A DNA stretch of 64,000 nt from Rugamonas aquatica (GCF_009380215.1 NZ_WHUG01000014.1:107281-171280), one strand, 5' to 3'; counted from the first letter of the stretch, positions 35,645-44,255 are shown. Numbers and translations are program-made. The notes: a model not told the origin generated them from the sequence alone.

Positions 35645-37168
35645 ATGTGTGGCATCGTCGGCGTCGTATCCCATCAACCTGTCAATCAACTGCTGTATGA
35701 CGCATTGCTGCTGCTGCAGCACCGCGGCCAGGATGCGGCAGGTATCGCGACCAATCACAGCAGCATGTTCGCCATGCACAAGGCCAATGGCCTCGTTCGT
35801 GACGTTTTCCGTACCCGTAACATGCGTACGCTGCAAGGCAATTCCGGCATCGGTCACTGCCGCTATCCAACCGCCGGCTCGTCGAGCGAGGAAGAAGCGC
35901 AACCGTTCTACGTCAACGCCCCGTTCGGCATCACGCTGGCGCACAACGGCAACCTGACCAACTGGGAACAGCTCAAAAAAGAAATGTTCCAGAACGATCG
36001 CCGCCACATCAACACCGATTCCGATTCGGAAGTGTTGCTGAACGTGCTGGCCCACGAAATCCAGAAAGCCACCACCGGCATCTCGATCGACGCTGACACC
36101 ATCTTCGAAGCCGTGACCGTGCTGCATCGCCGCGTGCGTGGCGGCTACGCTGCCGTGGCGCAGATCGCCGGCGTCGGCCTGCTGGCCTTCCGCGATCCGT
36201 TCGGCATCCGTCCGCTGTGCCTGGGCATCAACGAAACCGAGCAGGGCGCCGAGTACCTGATCGCTTCCGAGTCCGTGGCGCTGGAAGGCATGGGATTCCG
36301 CTTCGTGCGCGACATCGCGCCGGGCGAGGCCGTCTTCATCGACGCCGACAAGCAGCTGCATTCGCGCCAGTGCGCGGACAATCCGTCGCTCAACCCTTGC
36401 GTGTTCGAGTTCGTCTACCTGGCTCGTCCTGATTCGGTGATCGATGGCGCTTCCGTCTACGCCACCCGCCTGAAAATGGGCGAGTACCTGGCCGAGAAGA
36501 TCAAGCGCGAATTCAAGGATGGCGAGATCGATGTCGTCATGCCGATTCCGGATTCGTCGCGTCCTGCGGCGATCCAGCTGGCGCTGGCGCTGAACGTGGA
36601 ATACCGCGAAGGCTTCATCAAGAACCGCTACATCGGCCGTACCTTCATCATGCCGGGCCAGGCTGCGCGCAAGAAGTCGGTGCGCCAGAAGCTGAACGCC
36701 ATCGCTTCCGAGTTCAAGGACAAGGTCGTGCTGCTGGTGGATGACTCCATCGTGCGCGGCACCACCAGCCGCGAGATCGTGCAGATGGCGCGCGAAGCCG
36801 GCGCCAAGAAAGTGATCTTCGCTTCGGCGGCGCCACCGGTGATCTTCCCTAACGTGTACGGCATCGACATGCCTACCCGCGACGAGCTGATCGCCTATGG
36901 CCGCAGCACCGAGGAAGTCTGCCGCGAGATCACCGCCGATCACCTGGTCTACCAGGATATCGACGCGTTGAAGCGCGCCATCTCGGACGTGAATCCGGCG
37001 TTGAAGAACTTCGAGGCTTCGTGCTTCGACGGCGTCTACGTCACCGGCGACATCTCCAAGGACTACCTGGACAAGCTGGAATATGCGCGTCATCATCCGA
37101 AGGCCGCCGGCCCCGAAGATGCGGGCCGTTCGCAACTGAATCTGAATCTGGCCGCCACCGAGGCCTAA
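35645..37168 (+). CDS. purF: Amidophosphoribosyltransferase PurF
   Basis: 507 residues. The N-terminal nucleophile Cys2 (MCGIVGVVS) performs glutamine amide transfer, and the PRTase motif LLVDDSIVRGTTSREI binds PRPP. It is the first committed step of purine synthesis. An AGGAGCAAC site lies upstream. Length and motifs are intact. Confidence 0.97.
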   Translation: MCGIVGVVSHQPVNQLLYDALLLLQHRGQDAAGIATNHSSMFAMHKANGLVRDVFRTRNMRTLQGNSGIGHCRYPTAGSSSEEEAQPFYVNAPFGITLAHNGNLTNWEQLKKEMFQNDRRHINTDSDSEVLLNVLAHEIQKATTGISIDADTIFEAVTVLHRRVRGGYAAVAQIAGVGLLAFRDPFGIRPLCLGINETEQGAEYLIASESVALEGMGFRFVRDIAPGEAVFIDADKQLHSRQCADNPSLNPCVFEFVYLARPDSVIDGASVYATRLKMGEYLAEKIKREFKDGEIDVVMPIPDSSRPAAIQLALALNVEYREGFIKNRYIGRTFIMPGQAARKKSVRQKLNAIASEFKDKVVLLVDDSIVRGTTSREIVQMAREAGAKKVIFASAAPPVIFPNVYGIDMPTRDELIAYGRSTEEVCREITADHLVYQDIDALKRAISDVNPALKNFEASCFDGVYVTGDISKDYLDKLEYARHHPKAAGPEDAGRSQLNLNLAATEA

Positions 37169-37173
37169 CTCTC

Positions 37174-37251
37174 GTCATTCCCGCGCACGCGGGAATCCAT
37201 GCTGAGCCTGCGTGCTTGCGTTCTATGGGTTCCCGCCTGCGCGGGAACGAC
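37174..37251. repeat. REP doublet (two inverted hairpins)
   Basis: ATTCCCGCG-CA-CGCGGGAAT (37177-37196) and GTTCCCGC-CTGC-GCGGGAAC (37229-37248) are separated by about 32 bp; the ends GTCATTCCCGCG and CGCGGGAACGAC are related inverted termini, so the whole 78-bp unit is itself an imperfect palindrome. This is the layout of bacterial REP/BIME elements spread by RAYT-type transposases. It fills the purF to sulfhydrylase gap. Confidence 0.8.
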
Positions 37252-37265
37252 ACGCAGGAACTCAC

Positions 37266-38510
37266 ATGAACGACAAGAAAAACTACGGCTTCACCACCAC
37301 CATCCTGCACAACGATCGCCAGAAGGGCATCGAGCACGGTTCGCTGCACAAGCCCATCCACACCTCGGTCGCCTTCGGTTACGCCGACGCGCGCCAGCTG
37401 GCCTCGGTATTCCAGGGCAAGGAGCCGGGCTTCCGCTACGGCCGCCAGGGCAATCCGACCATCTCCGCGCTGGAAGACAAGGTCAACAAGATGGAGCAGG
37501 GCGTCGGCACGATCTGCTTCGCCACCGGCATGGGCGCGATCGGCGCCGTGTTCCAGTCGCTGCTGCGCGCGGGCGATCATGTGGTGTCGTCGTCGTTCTT
37601 GTTCGGTAACACCAACAGCCTGTGGCAGACCACCATGGCGCAGGGCGTGGGCGTGTCCTTTGTCGACGCCACCGATGTCGCCAACGTCGCCGCCGCCATC
37701 ACCGAGCAGACCCGCGTGGTGTTTGTCGAAACCATCGCCAACCCGCGCACGCAAGTGGCGGACCTGAAGCGCATCGGCGAGCTGTGCCAGCAACGCGGCA
37801 TCCTCTACATTGTCGACAACACGATGACCACGCCTTACCTGTTCCGTCCGAAGTCGGTTGGTGCCGGGCTGGTGGTCAACGCGCTGACCAAGTCGATCGG
37901 CGGCCACGGCAACGCGCTGGGCGGCAGCCTGACCGATACCGGCGCCTACGACTGGACCCGCTTCCCGAACATCTACGAGAACTACAAGAAAGCCGTGCCG
38001 CTGCAATGGGGCCTGGCGCAGATCCGCGCCAAGGCCTTGCGCGACTTCGGCTCCTCGCTGGCGCCGGAAGCGGCCCACCACATCGCCGTCGGCGCCGAGA
38101 CGCTGGCGCTGCGCATGGAACGCACCAGCGCCAATGCGCTGGCACTGGCGCGACTGCTGGAATCGGACGAGCGCGTGGCGGCTGTCTACTATCCCGGCCT
38201 GGCCTCGCACCCGCAGCACGCCATCTCCAGCGAACTGTTCCGCAGCTTCGGCTCGCTGCTGAGCTTTGAGCTGAAGGATGGCATCGACTGCTTCGATTTC
38301 CTGAATCGCCTGAAGCTGGCGATCCCGGCCTCCAACCTGGGTGATACGCGCACGCTGATCATCCCGGTGGCGCACACCATCTTCTTCGAGATGGGCGCCG
38401 AGCGCCGTGCTTCGATGGGTATCGCCGAATCGCTGATACGGGTGTCGGTCGGCATCGAGGATACCGACGATCTGTTGGACGATTTCACCTGCGCACTGGA
38501 AGCTTGCTGA
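37266..38510 (+). CDS. Cys/Met metabolism PLP enzyme (cystathionine gamma-synthase / O-succinylhomoserine sulfhydrylase family)
   Basis: 414 residues. PLP-binding lysine K209 in NALTKSIGGHG; the upstream FRYGRQGNPT and ATGMGAIGAV blocks are typical of the family. Downstream of purF many Burkholderiales carry metZ, which condenses O-succinylhomoserine with sulfide; this paralogue has divergent loops, so cystathionine gamma-synthase or methionine gamma-lyase-type chemistry cannot be excluded. The start follows the REP element by 14 bp with little room for a separate promoter. Confidence 0.88.
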   Translation: MNDKKNYGFTTTILHNDRQKGIEHGSLHKPIHTSVAFGYADARQLASVFQGKEPGFRYGRQGNPTISALEDKVNKMEQGVGTICFATGMGAIGAVFQSLLRAGDHVVSSSFLFGNTNSLWQTTMAQGVGVSFVDATDVANVAAAITEQTRVVFVETIANPRTQVADLKRIGELCQQRGILYIVDNTMTTPYLFRPKSVGAGLVVNALTKSIGGHGNALGGSLTDTGAYDWTRFPNIYENYKKAVPLQWGLAQIRAKALRDFGSSLAPEAAHHIAVGAETLALRMERTSANALALARLLESDERVAAVYYPGLASHPQHAISSELFRSFGSLLSFELKDGIDCFDFLNRLKLAIPASNLGDTRTLIIPVAHTIFFEMGAERRASMGIAESLIRVSVGIEDTDDLLDDFTCALEAC

Positions 38511-38570
38511 TCCCTGCGGCCAGTTGTGATAATCTAAGCTTTCAATTTTACTAAGCGCGGGGGAGGCGTC

Positions 38571-39065
38571 ATGAGAGCAGCATGGGTTCTGGCTTTGACC
38601 GTGCTGTCGAGTAACGCCTTTGCCGAAGAGCCGTCCCGCCGGCTCGCTCGGCAAGCCGAGATCGAGTACTACACCAGCCACTACGACGGCGCCGATATTT
38701 CCCTGGCCCGTTTCGACTGCCAGCCGCCTTACATTCCGATGCGCCCGGCCACGGCCGGCCGCGCAGCGGTGGCGCAGGCGCTGGCCGCGTGGCGCGCCTG
38801 CTACGACAGGTTCCTTGCCAATTACAACGCAGCGCTGCCGGTCGGCAAGAGCATCCCTGCCGACCTTGCTGACCTGATGACCGACGATGAGATGAGCGCC
38901 GCGCAAACGCTGATGAGCCAGGTGTTCGTGCAAGTGGCCGATGACGCCAAGCGTCAGGCGGACGCGGTCACGGTGGCGGAGGCCGCGTGGGAAGGCCGGC
39001 GCGGCGATATCGAGCTGAGCGCGCGCGAGTTGTCCCATCAGCCGACGACGGCCGGCAAGCGCTGA
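38571..39065 (+). CDS. Secreted hypothetical protein
   Basis: 164 residues. A signal peptide (WVLALTVLSSNAFA, cleaved before EEPSRR) precedes a helical domain with two Cys (RFDCQPPY and WRACYDRF) that could form a disulfide. A GGGGGAGG site precedes the ATG. No family was recognised. It lies alone between the PLP enzyme and the beta-lactamase-like gene; the coding strand composition matches its neighbours, so it is not obviously foreign. Confidence 0.7.
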   Translation: MRAAWVLALTVLSSNAFAEEPSRRLARQAEIEYYTSHYDGADISLARFDCQPPYIPMRPATAGRAAVAQALAAWRACYDRFLANYNAALPVGKSIPADLADLMTDDEMSAAQTLMSQVFVQVADDAKRQADAVTVAEAAWEGRRGDIELSARELSHQPTTAGKR

Positions 39066-39136
39066 ACGGCCGCCTGGCAGGAATTGACGCAATATTGTCT
39101 GTTCGTCGTGACTGGAAGTTTGCTAGTCTGCGCGGC

Positions 39137-40252
39137 ATGACTACCCCACTCCCTTTGAAACAACTGCTGGTGCTGGCTGCCGGCGCGCTGTTGGCCGCCG
39201 CTGCGCAAGCGACCCCGGCCAGCGACGCCGAGCTGCTCGCCATGATGAAAACCCGTGTCGATGTCGACCATGCCGGCACCGGCATGGTGATCGGCATCAT
39301 CGAGGCCAAGGGCGGCCATGTGCTGGCCTACGGCAGCCTGAGCGAGGGCGGGGCGCCTGTCGATGCGGACTCGGTCTACGAGATCGGTTCCATCACCAAG
39401 GTGTTCACCGCCACCATCCTGAGCGATATGGTCCTGCGCGGCGAAGTGGGGCTTGCCGATCCTGTGGCGCGCTACCTGCCGGCGGCTGCCGCGCCGCCGG
39501 CGTTCGGCGGGCGGCAGATCACGCTGGGCGACCTGTCGTCGCAGGTGTCCGGCATCCCAAGCATCCCCGCCAACCTGGCGCCCAAGGATGACGATAATCC
39601 CTTCGCCGACTACACGGTGCCGCAGTTGTACGAGTTTGTGCACGGCTTTGCGCCCACGCGTGCGGCGGGCGAGCGCTACGAGTATTCGAACACGGGCGTC
39701 GGCCTGCTGGGTCATGCGCTGACGTTGCGCGCAGGCGTCGATTACGAGGCGCTGGTGCGCCGGCGCATCACCGGCACGCTGGGTATGAACAGCACGGCCA
39801 TCGCGCTGACGCCGGCCATGCGCCAGCATCTGGCCATCGGCTACGGCATGCCGGGCGTGGTGGCGGCCAACTGGGATATGCCTGCGCTGGCGGGCATGGG
39901 CGCGCTGCGCTCGTCGACGGCGGACATGCTGAAGTTTGTTGGAGCTAATATGGGATTGCAGAAGACGCCGCTGTACGGCGCGATGCAGGCCGCGCATCAG
40001 CCGCGTCACGCGATCGAGGGCAGGGAAGGCGCGTCGGTGGCGCTGGGATGGCATGTGCTGGAGCAGCATGGCTCGCACATCGTCTGGCACAACGGCGGCA
40101 CGGGCGGCTACCGTACGTATATCGGCTTCGACACCAGCACGCAGCGGGGCGTGGTGCTGATGTCGAATTCGCACATGGGCTCGGACGATATCGCCAGGCG
40201 GGCGCTCAACAGCGCCTTCCCGCTCATCGTGCCGAAGCCGATGGCTATGTAA
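39137..40252 (+). CDS. Serine beta-lactamase-fold hydrolase (class C / esterase-like)
   Basis: 371 residues. A signal peptide (LVLAAGALLAAAAQA, then TP) precedes a penicillin-binding fold with S85-x-x-K88 (SITK), Y183-S-N and a C-terminal HNGG (KTG equivalent). These are the AmpC/EstB catalytic elements. Family members include beta-lactamases, esterases and D-aminopeptidases; no feature here proves antibiotic hydrolysis. The stop is only 3 bp from the convergent lexA stop. Confidence 0.88.
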   Translation: MTTPLPLKQLLVLAAGALLAAAAQATPASDAELLAMMKTRVDVDHAGTGMVIGIIEAKGGHVLAYGSLSEGGAPVDADSVYEIGSITKVFTATILSDMVLRGEVGLADPVARYLPAAAAPPAFGGRQITLGDLSSQVSGIPSIPANLAPKDDDNPFADYTVPQLYEFVHGFAPTRAAGERYEYSNTGVGLLGHALTLRAGVDYEALVRRRITGTLGMNSTAIALTPAMRQHLAIGYGMPGVVAANWDMPALAGMGALRSSTADMLKFVGANMGLQKTPLYGAMQAAHQPRHAIEGREGASVALGWHVLEQHGSHIVWHNGGTGGYRTYIGFDTSTQRGVVLMSNSHMGSDDIARRALNSAFPLIVPKPMAM

Positions 40253-40255
40253 AGC

Positions 40256-40894
40256 TTAGTGCCAGCTACGCATCAGGCCGACAGCCAGGCCTTCCAGCGC
40301 GAACTCGTCCGCTTCAGGATCGACCTTGATGATCTTGAAGTCCGGGTTTTCCGGCAGCAGCTCCACGGTGGAGCCGGTCTTGCGGTAGCGCTTGACGGTG
40401 ACGTCGTTGCCGATGCGGGCCACGACGATCTGGCCGTTCTTGGCGCTGTCCACCTTTTTCACGGCCAGCAGGTCGCCGTCCATGATGCCGGCGTCGCGCA
40501 TCGACTCGCCGCGCACCTTGAGCAGGTAGTCCGGGCGGGAAGAGAACATGGCCGGGTCGACGCTGTAGCTGGTTTCCAGGTTTTCCTGCGCCAGGATGGG
40601 CGAGCCGGCGGCCACGCGGCCGATCAGCGGCAGCGACATCATCAGCGACACCGGTACTTTCGGCGTGGCCGGTTCGGCGTGCACGCCCAGCAGGCGGATG
40701 CCGCGCGACGTGCCGGCGGCGATCTCGATCGCGCCCTTGCGCGCCAGCGCCTGCAGATGCTCCTCGGCCGCGTTGGCGGATTTGAAGCCCAGTTCGTTGG
40801 CGATTTCGGCGCGGGTTGGCGGGAAGCCGGTGTTCTCGATGGCATCCTTGATCAGATTGAGAATTTGTTCTTGTCTTGCGGTGAGCTTGATCAT
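40256..40894 (-). CDS. lexA: LexA repressor of the SOS response
   Basis: 212 residues. N-terminal winged helix (TARQEQILNLIKDAIE, then TRAEIANELGF), self-cleavage bond A96-G97 (GRVAAGSP) and the catalytic dyad S131 (GESM) and K168 (VKRYRK). RecA-stimulated autoproteolysis lifts repression. Two LexA boxes lie directly upstream, indicating autoregulation. It converges on the hydrolase gene with almost no spacer. Confidence 0.97.
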   Translation of the reverse strand: MIKLTARQEQILNLIKDAIENTGFPPTRAEIANELGFKSANAAEEHLQALARKGAIEIAAGTSRGIRLLGVHAEPATPKVPVSLMMSLPLIGRVAAGSPILAQENLETSYSVDPAMFSSRPDYLLKVRGESMRDAGIMDGDLLAVKKVDSAKNGQIVVARIGNDVTVKRYRKTGSTVELLPENPDFKIIKVDPEADEFALEGLAVGLMRSWH

Positions 40895-40908
40895 AGAGTG
40901 CTTTGGGC

Positions 40909-40941
40909 CTGTGTATATAGACAGTCTGTATTTTTGTACAG
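40909..40941 (-). promoter_or_regulatory. Tandem LexA boxes upstream of lexA
   Basis: CTGT-GTATATAG-ACAG (40909-40924) and CTGT-ATTTTTGT-ACAG (40926-40941) both fit CTGT-N8-ACAG exactly and are separated by one base. They start 15 bp upstream of the lexA ATG. Confidence 0.95.
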
Positions 40942-40994
40942 TGTGAAGCGAAATGCAAGGGAATTTGTTGCTTTGCGCGAAATAAATTCATGGT

Positions 40995-41079
40995 GGGGTC
41001 AAGTCTGACATTTGGACACGGCCTCGACCGTAGCGCCGCGTTGCGGTCGAGCTCGTGTCCAAATGTCAGACTTGACCCC
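40995..41079. repeat. 85-bp cruciform repeat with 26-bp perfect arms
   Basis: The left arm 40995-41020 (beginning GGGGTCAAGTCTGACA) and the right arm 41054-41079 are perfect reverse complements. Inside, CTCGACCG (41023-41030) pairs with CGGTCGAG (41044-41051), with only one G-T pair and one mismatch at the junction and a 13-nt apical loop. This looks like a non-coding mobile or structural element (REP/MITE-like). It sits between the LexA boxes and the rpsF promoter. Confidence 0.85.
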
Positions 41080-41082
41080 GGA

Positions 41083-41111
41083 TTGTCTTTTGCCGGAAAA
41101 GCTGATATAGT
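41083..41111 (+). promoter_or_regulatory. Promoter of the rpsF operon
   Basis: -35 TTGTCT (41083-41088), 17-bp spacer, -10 TATAGT (41106-41111), 73 bp upstream of the rpsF ATG. It begins 4 bp after the right arm of the cruciform repeat. Confidence 0.6.
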
Positions 41112-41184
41112 CGCGGGCTTACCTCTTCCCACACCTGTCTTGACGCCAGGGTGGGCTATATTCACAGTCCTTAAGGGAGTTTGT

Positions 41185-41571
41185 ATGCGTCACTATGAAA
41201 TAGTATTTATCGTCCACCCGGACCAGAGCGAGCAAGTGCCCGCCATGATCGAGCGTTACAAGACCTCGGTTACCACCCGCGGCGGCGCCGTGCACCGTGT
41301 TGAAGATTGGGGTCGTCGTCAGATGGCTTACTCGATCCAGAAACTGGCTAAAGCACACTACATCTGCCTGAACATCGAATGCGACAACGAGACCCTGGTC
41401 GAGCTGGAAACCGCCTTCAAATTCAATGATGCCGTGCTGCGTCACCTGACCGTCAAGATGAAGAAAGCGGAAACCGCTCCTTCGCCGATGATGAAGTCGG
41501 TACAACGTGAAGATGCAGCGAAATCGCATCGCACCGAAGCTCCAGCAGTTGCTGCTGCTCCTGCGGCCTAA
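41185..41571 (+). CDS. rpsF: 30S ribosomal protein bS6
   Basis: 128 residues, MRHYEIVFIVHPDQSEQVPA N-terminus and the WGRRQMAYSIQKL core. It binds 16S rRNA with bS18. The C-terminus carries an extra 25-residue tail rich in Ala/Pro/Thr, common in betaproteobacteria. AAGGGAG lies upstream of the ATG. First gene of rpsF-priB-rpsR-rplI. Confidence 0.97.
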   Translation: MRHYEIVFIVHPDQSEQVPAMIERYKTSVTTRGGAVHRVEDWGRRQMAYSIQKLAKAHYICLNIECDNETLVELETAFKFNDAVLRHLTVKMKKAETAPSPMMKSVQREDAAKSHRTEAPAVAAAPAA

Positions 41572-41895
41572 TTGTTGCCAGGAACCGAGCTGAACCAGCT
41601 CCAGTTTATTGCCTTGATCGCCGAACGGGACGCCTTGCGCTACACCCCGGCCGGCATGCCGATCGTGAATGCTGTACTCCAGCACCGATCCCAGCAGACC
41701 GAGGCAGGCATTGCCCGATTGAGCGAGTTTGAAATTTCCGCGGTTGCCGCGGGCGAGATTTCAGGCCGCTTCAGTCAGGCGCCACTGGCCGGCATGTATC
41801 AGTTCACCGGGTTCCTGAACAAGAAGAATCGCAATAGCAAAAGCCTGGTGTTTCACATCATTGATTTTAGTGCTGTCCCAGACAGCTCAATTTAG
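41572..41895 (+). CDS. priB: Primosomal replication protein N (PriB)
   Basis: 107 residues with the OB-fold ssDNA-binding layout of PriB (LNQLQFIALIAERDALRYTP, then GEISGRFSQAPLAGMYQFTGFL). The reading frame begins with TTG codons at 41572 and 41575 immediately after the rpsF stop, so translation is probably coupled to rpsF; no ATG is available before the conserved domain. It restarts replication with PriA and DnaT. Confidence 0.92.
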   Translation: MLPGTELNQLQFIALIAERDALRYTPAGMPIVNAVLQHRSQQTEAGIARLSEFEISAVAAGEISGRFSQAPLAGMYQFTGFLNKKNRNSKSLVFHIIDFSAVPDSSI

Positions 41896-41910
41896 ATACA
41901 GGAGCCTAAA

Positions 41911-42201
41911 ATGGCATTCGGTAAAAAGTTCGACAAAAACAAGCTCAAGCTGAAAGAAAAGCGCAAGCAACAAAACCCACTGTTCAAGCGTAAGAAGTTC
42001 TGCCGCTTCACCGCAGCAAACGTTGAACAGGTTGACTACAAAGACGTCGACACCCTGAAAGACTTCGTCCAGGAAAACGGCAAAATCATGCCAGCACGTC
42101 TGACCGGTACCAAAGCGCACTACCAGCGCCAAGTTGACACCGCAATCAAGCGCGCTCGCTACCTCGCGCTGCTGCCTTACACCGATCTGCACCACGCTTA
42201 A
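41911..42201 (+). CDS. rpsR: 30S ribosomal protein bS18
   Basis: 96 residues, with the conserved FKRKKFCRFTAANVEQVDYKD and PARLTGTKAHYQRQ. It pairs with bS6 on the platform of the small subunit. A CAGGAG site lies 7 nt upstream. The Lys-rich N-terminal extension is normal for betaproteobacteria. Confidence 0.97.
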   Translation: MAFGKKFDKNKLKLKEKRKQQNPLFKRKKFCRFTAANVEQVDYKDVDTLKDFVQENGKIMPARLTGTKAHYQRQVDTAIKRARYLALLPYTDLHHA

Positions 42202-42235
42202 TCGCGTCGTCTAGATAAGATCCTGGAGAAGAACT

Positions 42236-42688
42236 ATGCAAATCATTCTGTTAGAAAAAGTCGTCAACCTGGGCAACCTGGGTGAAGTCGTTAAAGTTAA
42301 AGACGGTTACGCACGTAACTTCCTGATTCCGCAAAAAATGGCCCGCCGCGCTACCGCGTCCGCCGTTGCTGAATTCGAAGTCAAGCGCGCTGAACTGGAA
42401 AAAGCTGCTGCTGAAAAGCTGGCCGCTGCTCAAGCTCAAGGCGAGAAACTGAACGGCATGACCGTGAACGTTTCGCAAAAAGCTGGTGTTGACGGCCGTC
42501 TGTTCGGCTCCGTCACCAACTTCGACATCGCTGAAGCCCTGACCAAAGCTGGTTTCGCTGTTGAAAAAGCTGCTGTGCGTATGCCTACCGGTCCTCTGAA
42601 GACCGTTGGCGAGCACCCAGTAAGCGTTGCTCTGCACACCGACGTGGTGGTAGAAGTGACCGTTGCTGTCGTAGGCGAAGCTGCCTGA
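42236..42688 (+). CDS. rplI: 50S ribosomal protein bL9
   Basis: 150 residues: N-domain MQIILLEKVVNLGNLGEVVK, DGYARNFLIPQKMA, a long connecting helix and the C-domain ending in VVEVTVAVVGE. It bridges ribosomal RNA regions near the L1 stalk. Codon use is strongly biased, as expected for ribosomal genes. Followed by a terminator. Confidence 0.97.
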   Translation: MQIILLEKVVNLGNLGEVVKVKDGYARNFLIPQKMARRATASAVAEFEVKRAELEKAAAEKLAAAQAQGEKLNGMTVNVSQKAGVDGRLFGSVTNFDIAEALTKAGFAVEKAAVRMPTGPLKTVGEHPVSVALHTDVVVEVTVAVVGEAA

Positions 42689-42732
42689 TATTCGACCGGA
42701 CGGCAACGTCTGGTCGGTATAGCAACACATTG

Positions 42733-42759
42733 AAAAAGCCGGGCTTGCCCGGCTTTTTT
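42733..42759 (+). terminator. Rho-independent terminator after rplI
   Basis: AAAAAGCCGGGC-TT-GCCCGGCTTTTTT; the stem is preceded by A and followed by T residues, so it may work in both directions. Confidence 0.92.
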
Positions 42760-42809
42760 CTCGTCATAAATTTGTAATACGGCTCAAGCAAGCAGGTATA
42801 ATTCGCGCC

Positions 42810-44195
42810 ATGAACGCCCCCTCCGATCCGCAAGTAGATTCACTCCGCGTCCCGCCGCATTCCATCGAAGCAGAACAGTCCGTCATCGGCGGCCTGCTGC
42901 GCGATAATGCGGCGTTCGACCGCATTGCGGATATGATGAACCCCGAGGACTTCTACCGCTACGACCACCGCATCATCTTCGAGCAGATCGTCAAGATGAT
43001 CAACGGTTCGCGTCCGGCCGACGTCATCACCGTGTTTGAAACCCTGTCCCAGCTGGGCAAGGCGGAAGACGTGGGCGGCCTGACCTACCTGAACGCGATG
43101 GCGCAAAACACGCCATCGGCCGCCAACATCCGCCGCTATGCCGAGATCGTCCGCGATCGTTCCATCCTGCGCCAGCTGATCACGGTGGCCGACGAAATCT
43201 CCGGCCAGGCTTTCAGCCCGCAGGGCAAGGAAGTCAAGCAGATGCTGGACGAGGCCGAGTCGAAGATCTTCGCCATCGCCGAGCAGGGCGCCCGTGGCGC
43301 CGCCGGCTGGATACCGGTGCAGCCGCTGCTGACCCAGGTGGTCGAGCGTATCGACGAGCTGTACTCGCGCGAAAGCCAGTCCGAAATCACCGGCGTGCCG
43401 ACCGGCTGGATCGACCTCGACCGCATGACTTCCGGCCTGCAGCCGGGCGACATGGTGGTCGTCGCCGGCCGTCCGTCGATGGGCAAGACCGCGTTCTCGA
43501 TGAACATCGCCGAGAACGTCGCGGTGGAAGAGGGCCTGCCGGTCGCCGTGTTCTCGATGGAGATGGGCGGCGTGCAGCTGGCCATGCGTATGCTGGGCTC
43601 GGTCGGCCAGCTGGACCAGCACCGCCTGCGTACCGGTAAGCTGAACGACGAGGATTGGCCGCGCCTGACGCACGCCATCCAGAAAATGAACGACGCCCAG
43701 GTCTACATCGACGAGACCCCGGCACTGAATCCGATCGAAATGCGCGCCCGCGCGCGCCGCCTGTCGCGCCAATGCGGCAAGCTCGGCCTGATCGTGGTCG
43801 ACTACTTGCAGCTGATGACAGGCTCGACCCAGGGCGACAACCGCGCCTCGGAAATCTCGGAAATCTCGCGCTCGCTCAAAGGCCTAGCCAAAGAGCTGCA
43901 GTGCCCGGTGATCGCGCTGTCGCAGCTGAACCGCTCTCTGGAGCAACGCCCCAATAAACGTCCCGTCATGTCCGACTTGCGCGAATCCGGCGCTATCGAG
44001 CAGGACGCGGACGTCATCATCTTCTTGTATCGCGACGAGGTCTACAACCCGGACTCGCCCGATAAGGGAACGGCCGAGATCATTATCGGTAAGCAGCGTA
44101 ACGGCCCGATCGGCTCGGTGCGCCTGACCTGGATCGGCCAATACACGAAGTTTGGCAACTACGCCGGTAATCTGGCGCTGTACCAAGGCGACTAA
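42810..44195 (+). CDS. dnaB: Replicative DNA helicase DnaB
   Basis: 461 residues. N-terminal DnaG-interacting domain (PPHSIEAEQSVIGGLLRDN) and RecA-type motor with Walker A GRPSMGKTAF (about 219-228), then VDYLQLMTG and the arginine-finger/QLNRSLEQR region. It unwinds DNA at the replication fork. It directly follows the rplI terminator and has its own short upstream region. Confidence 0.97.
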   Translation: MNAPSDPQVDSLRVPPHSIEAEQSVIGGLLRDNAAFDRIADMMNPEDFYRYDHRIIFEQIVKMINGSRPADVITVFETLSQLGKAEDVGGLTYLNAMAQNTPSAANIRRYAEIVRDRSILRQLITVADEISGQAFSPQGKEVKQMLDEAESKIFAIAEQGARGAAGWIPVQPLLTQVVERIDELYSRESQSEITGVPTGWIDLDRMTSGLQPGDMVVVAGRPSMGKTAFSMNIAENVAVEEGLPVAVFSMEMGGVQLAMRMLGSVGQLDQHRLRTGKLNDEDWPRLTHAIQKMNDAQVYIDETPALNPIEMRARARRLSRQCGKLGLIVVDYLQLMTGSTQGDNRASEISEISRSLKGLAKELQCPVIALSQLNRSLEQRPNKRPVMSDLRESGAIEQDADVIIFLYRDEVYNPDSPDKGTAEIIIGKQRNGPIGSVRLTWIGQYTKFGNYAGNLALYQGD

Positions 44196-44201
44196 TCTTT
44201 A

Positions 44202-44226
44202 CGCCGTCCCGTACCCCGGGGCGGCG
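44202..44226 (+). other. GC-rich hairpin between dnaB and the DUF47-pit operon
   Basis: CGCCGTCCCG (44202-44211), loop TACCC, CGGGGCGGCG (44217-44226): a 10-bp stem with one G-T pair. No T run follows, so it is not a standard intrinsic terminator. It may serve as a leader structure or a 3-prime stabiliser of dnaB mRNA. Confidence 0.45.
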
Positions 44227-44255
44227 ATCTGCAGTACACATTTACGGAGAATAAA

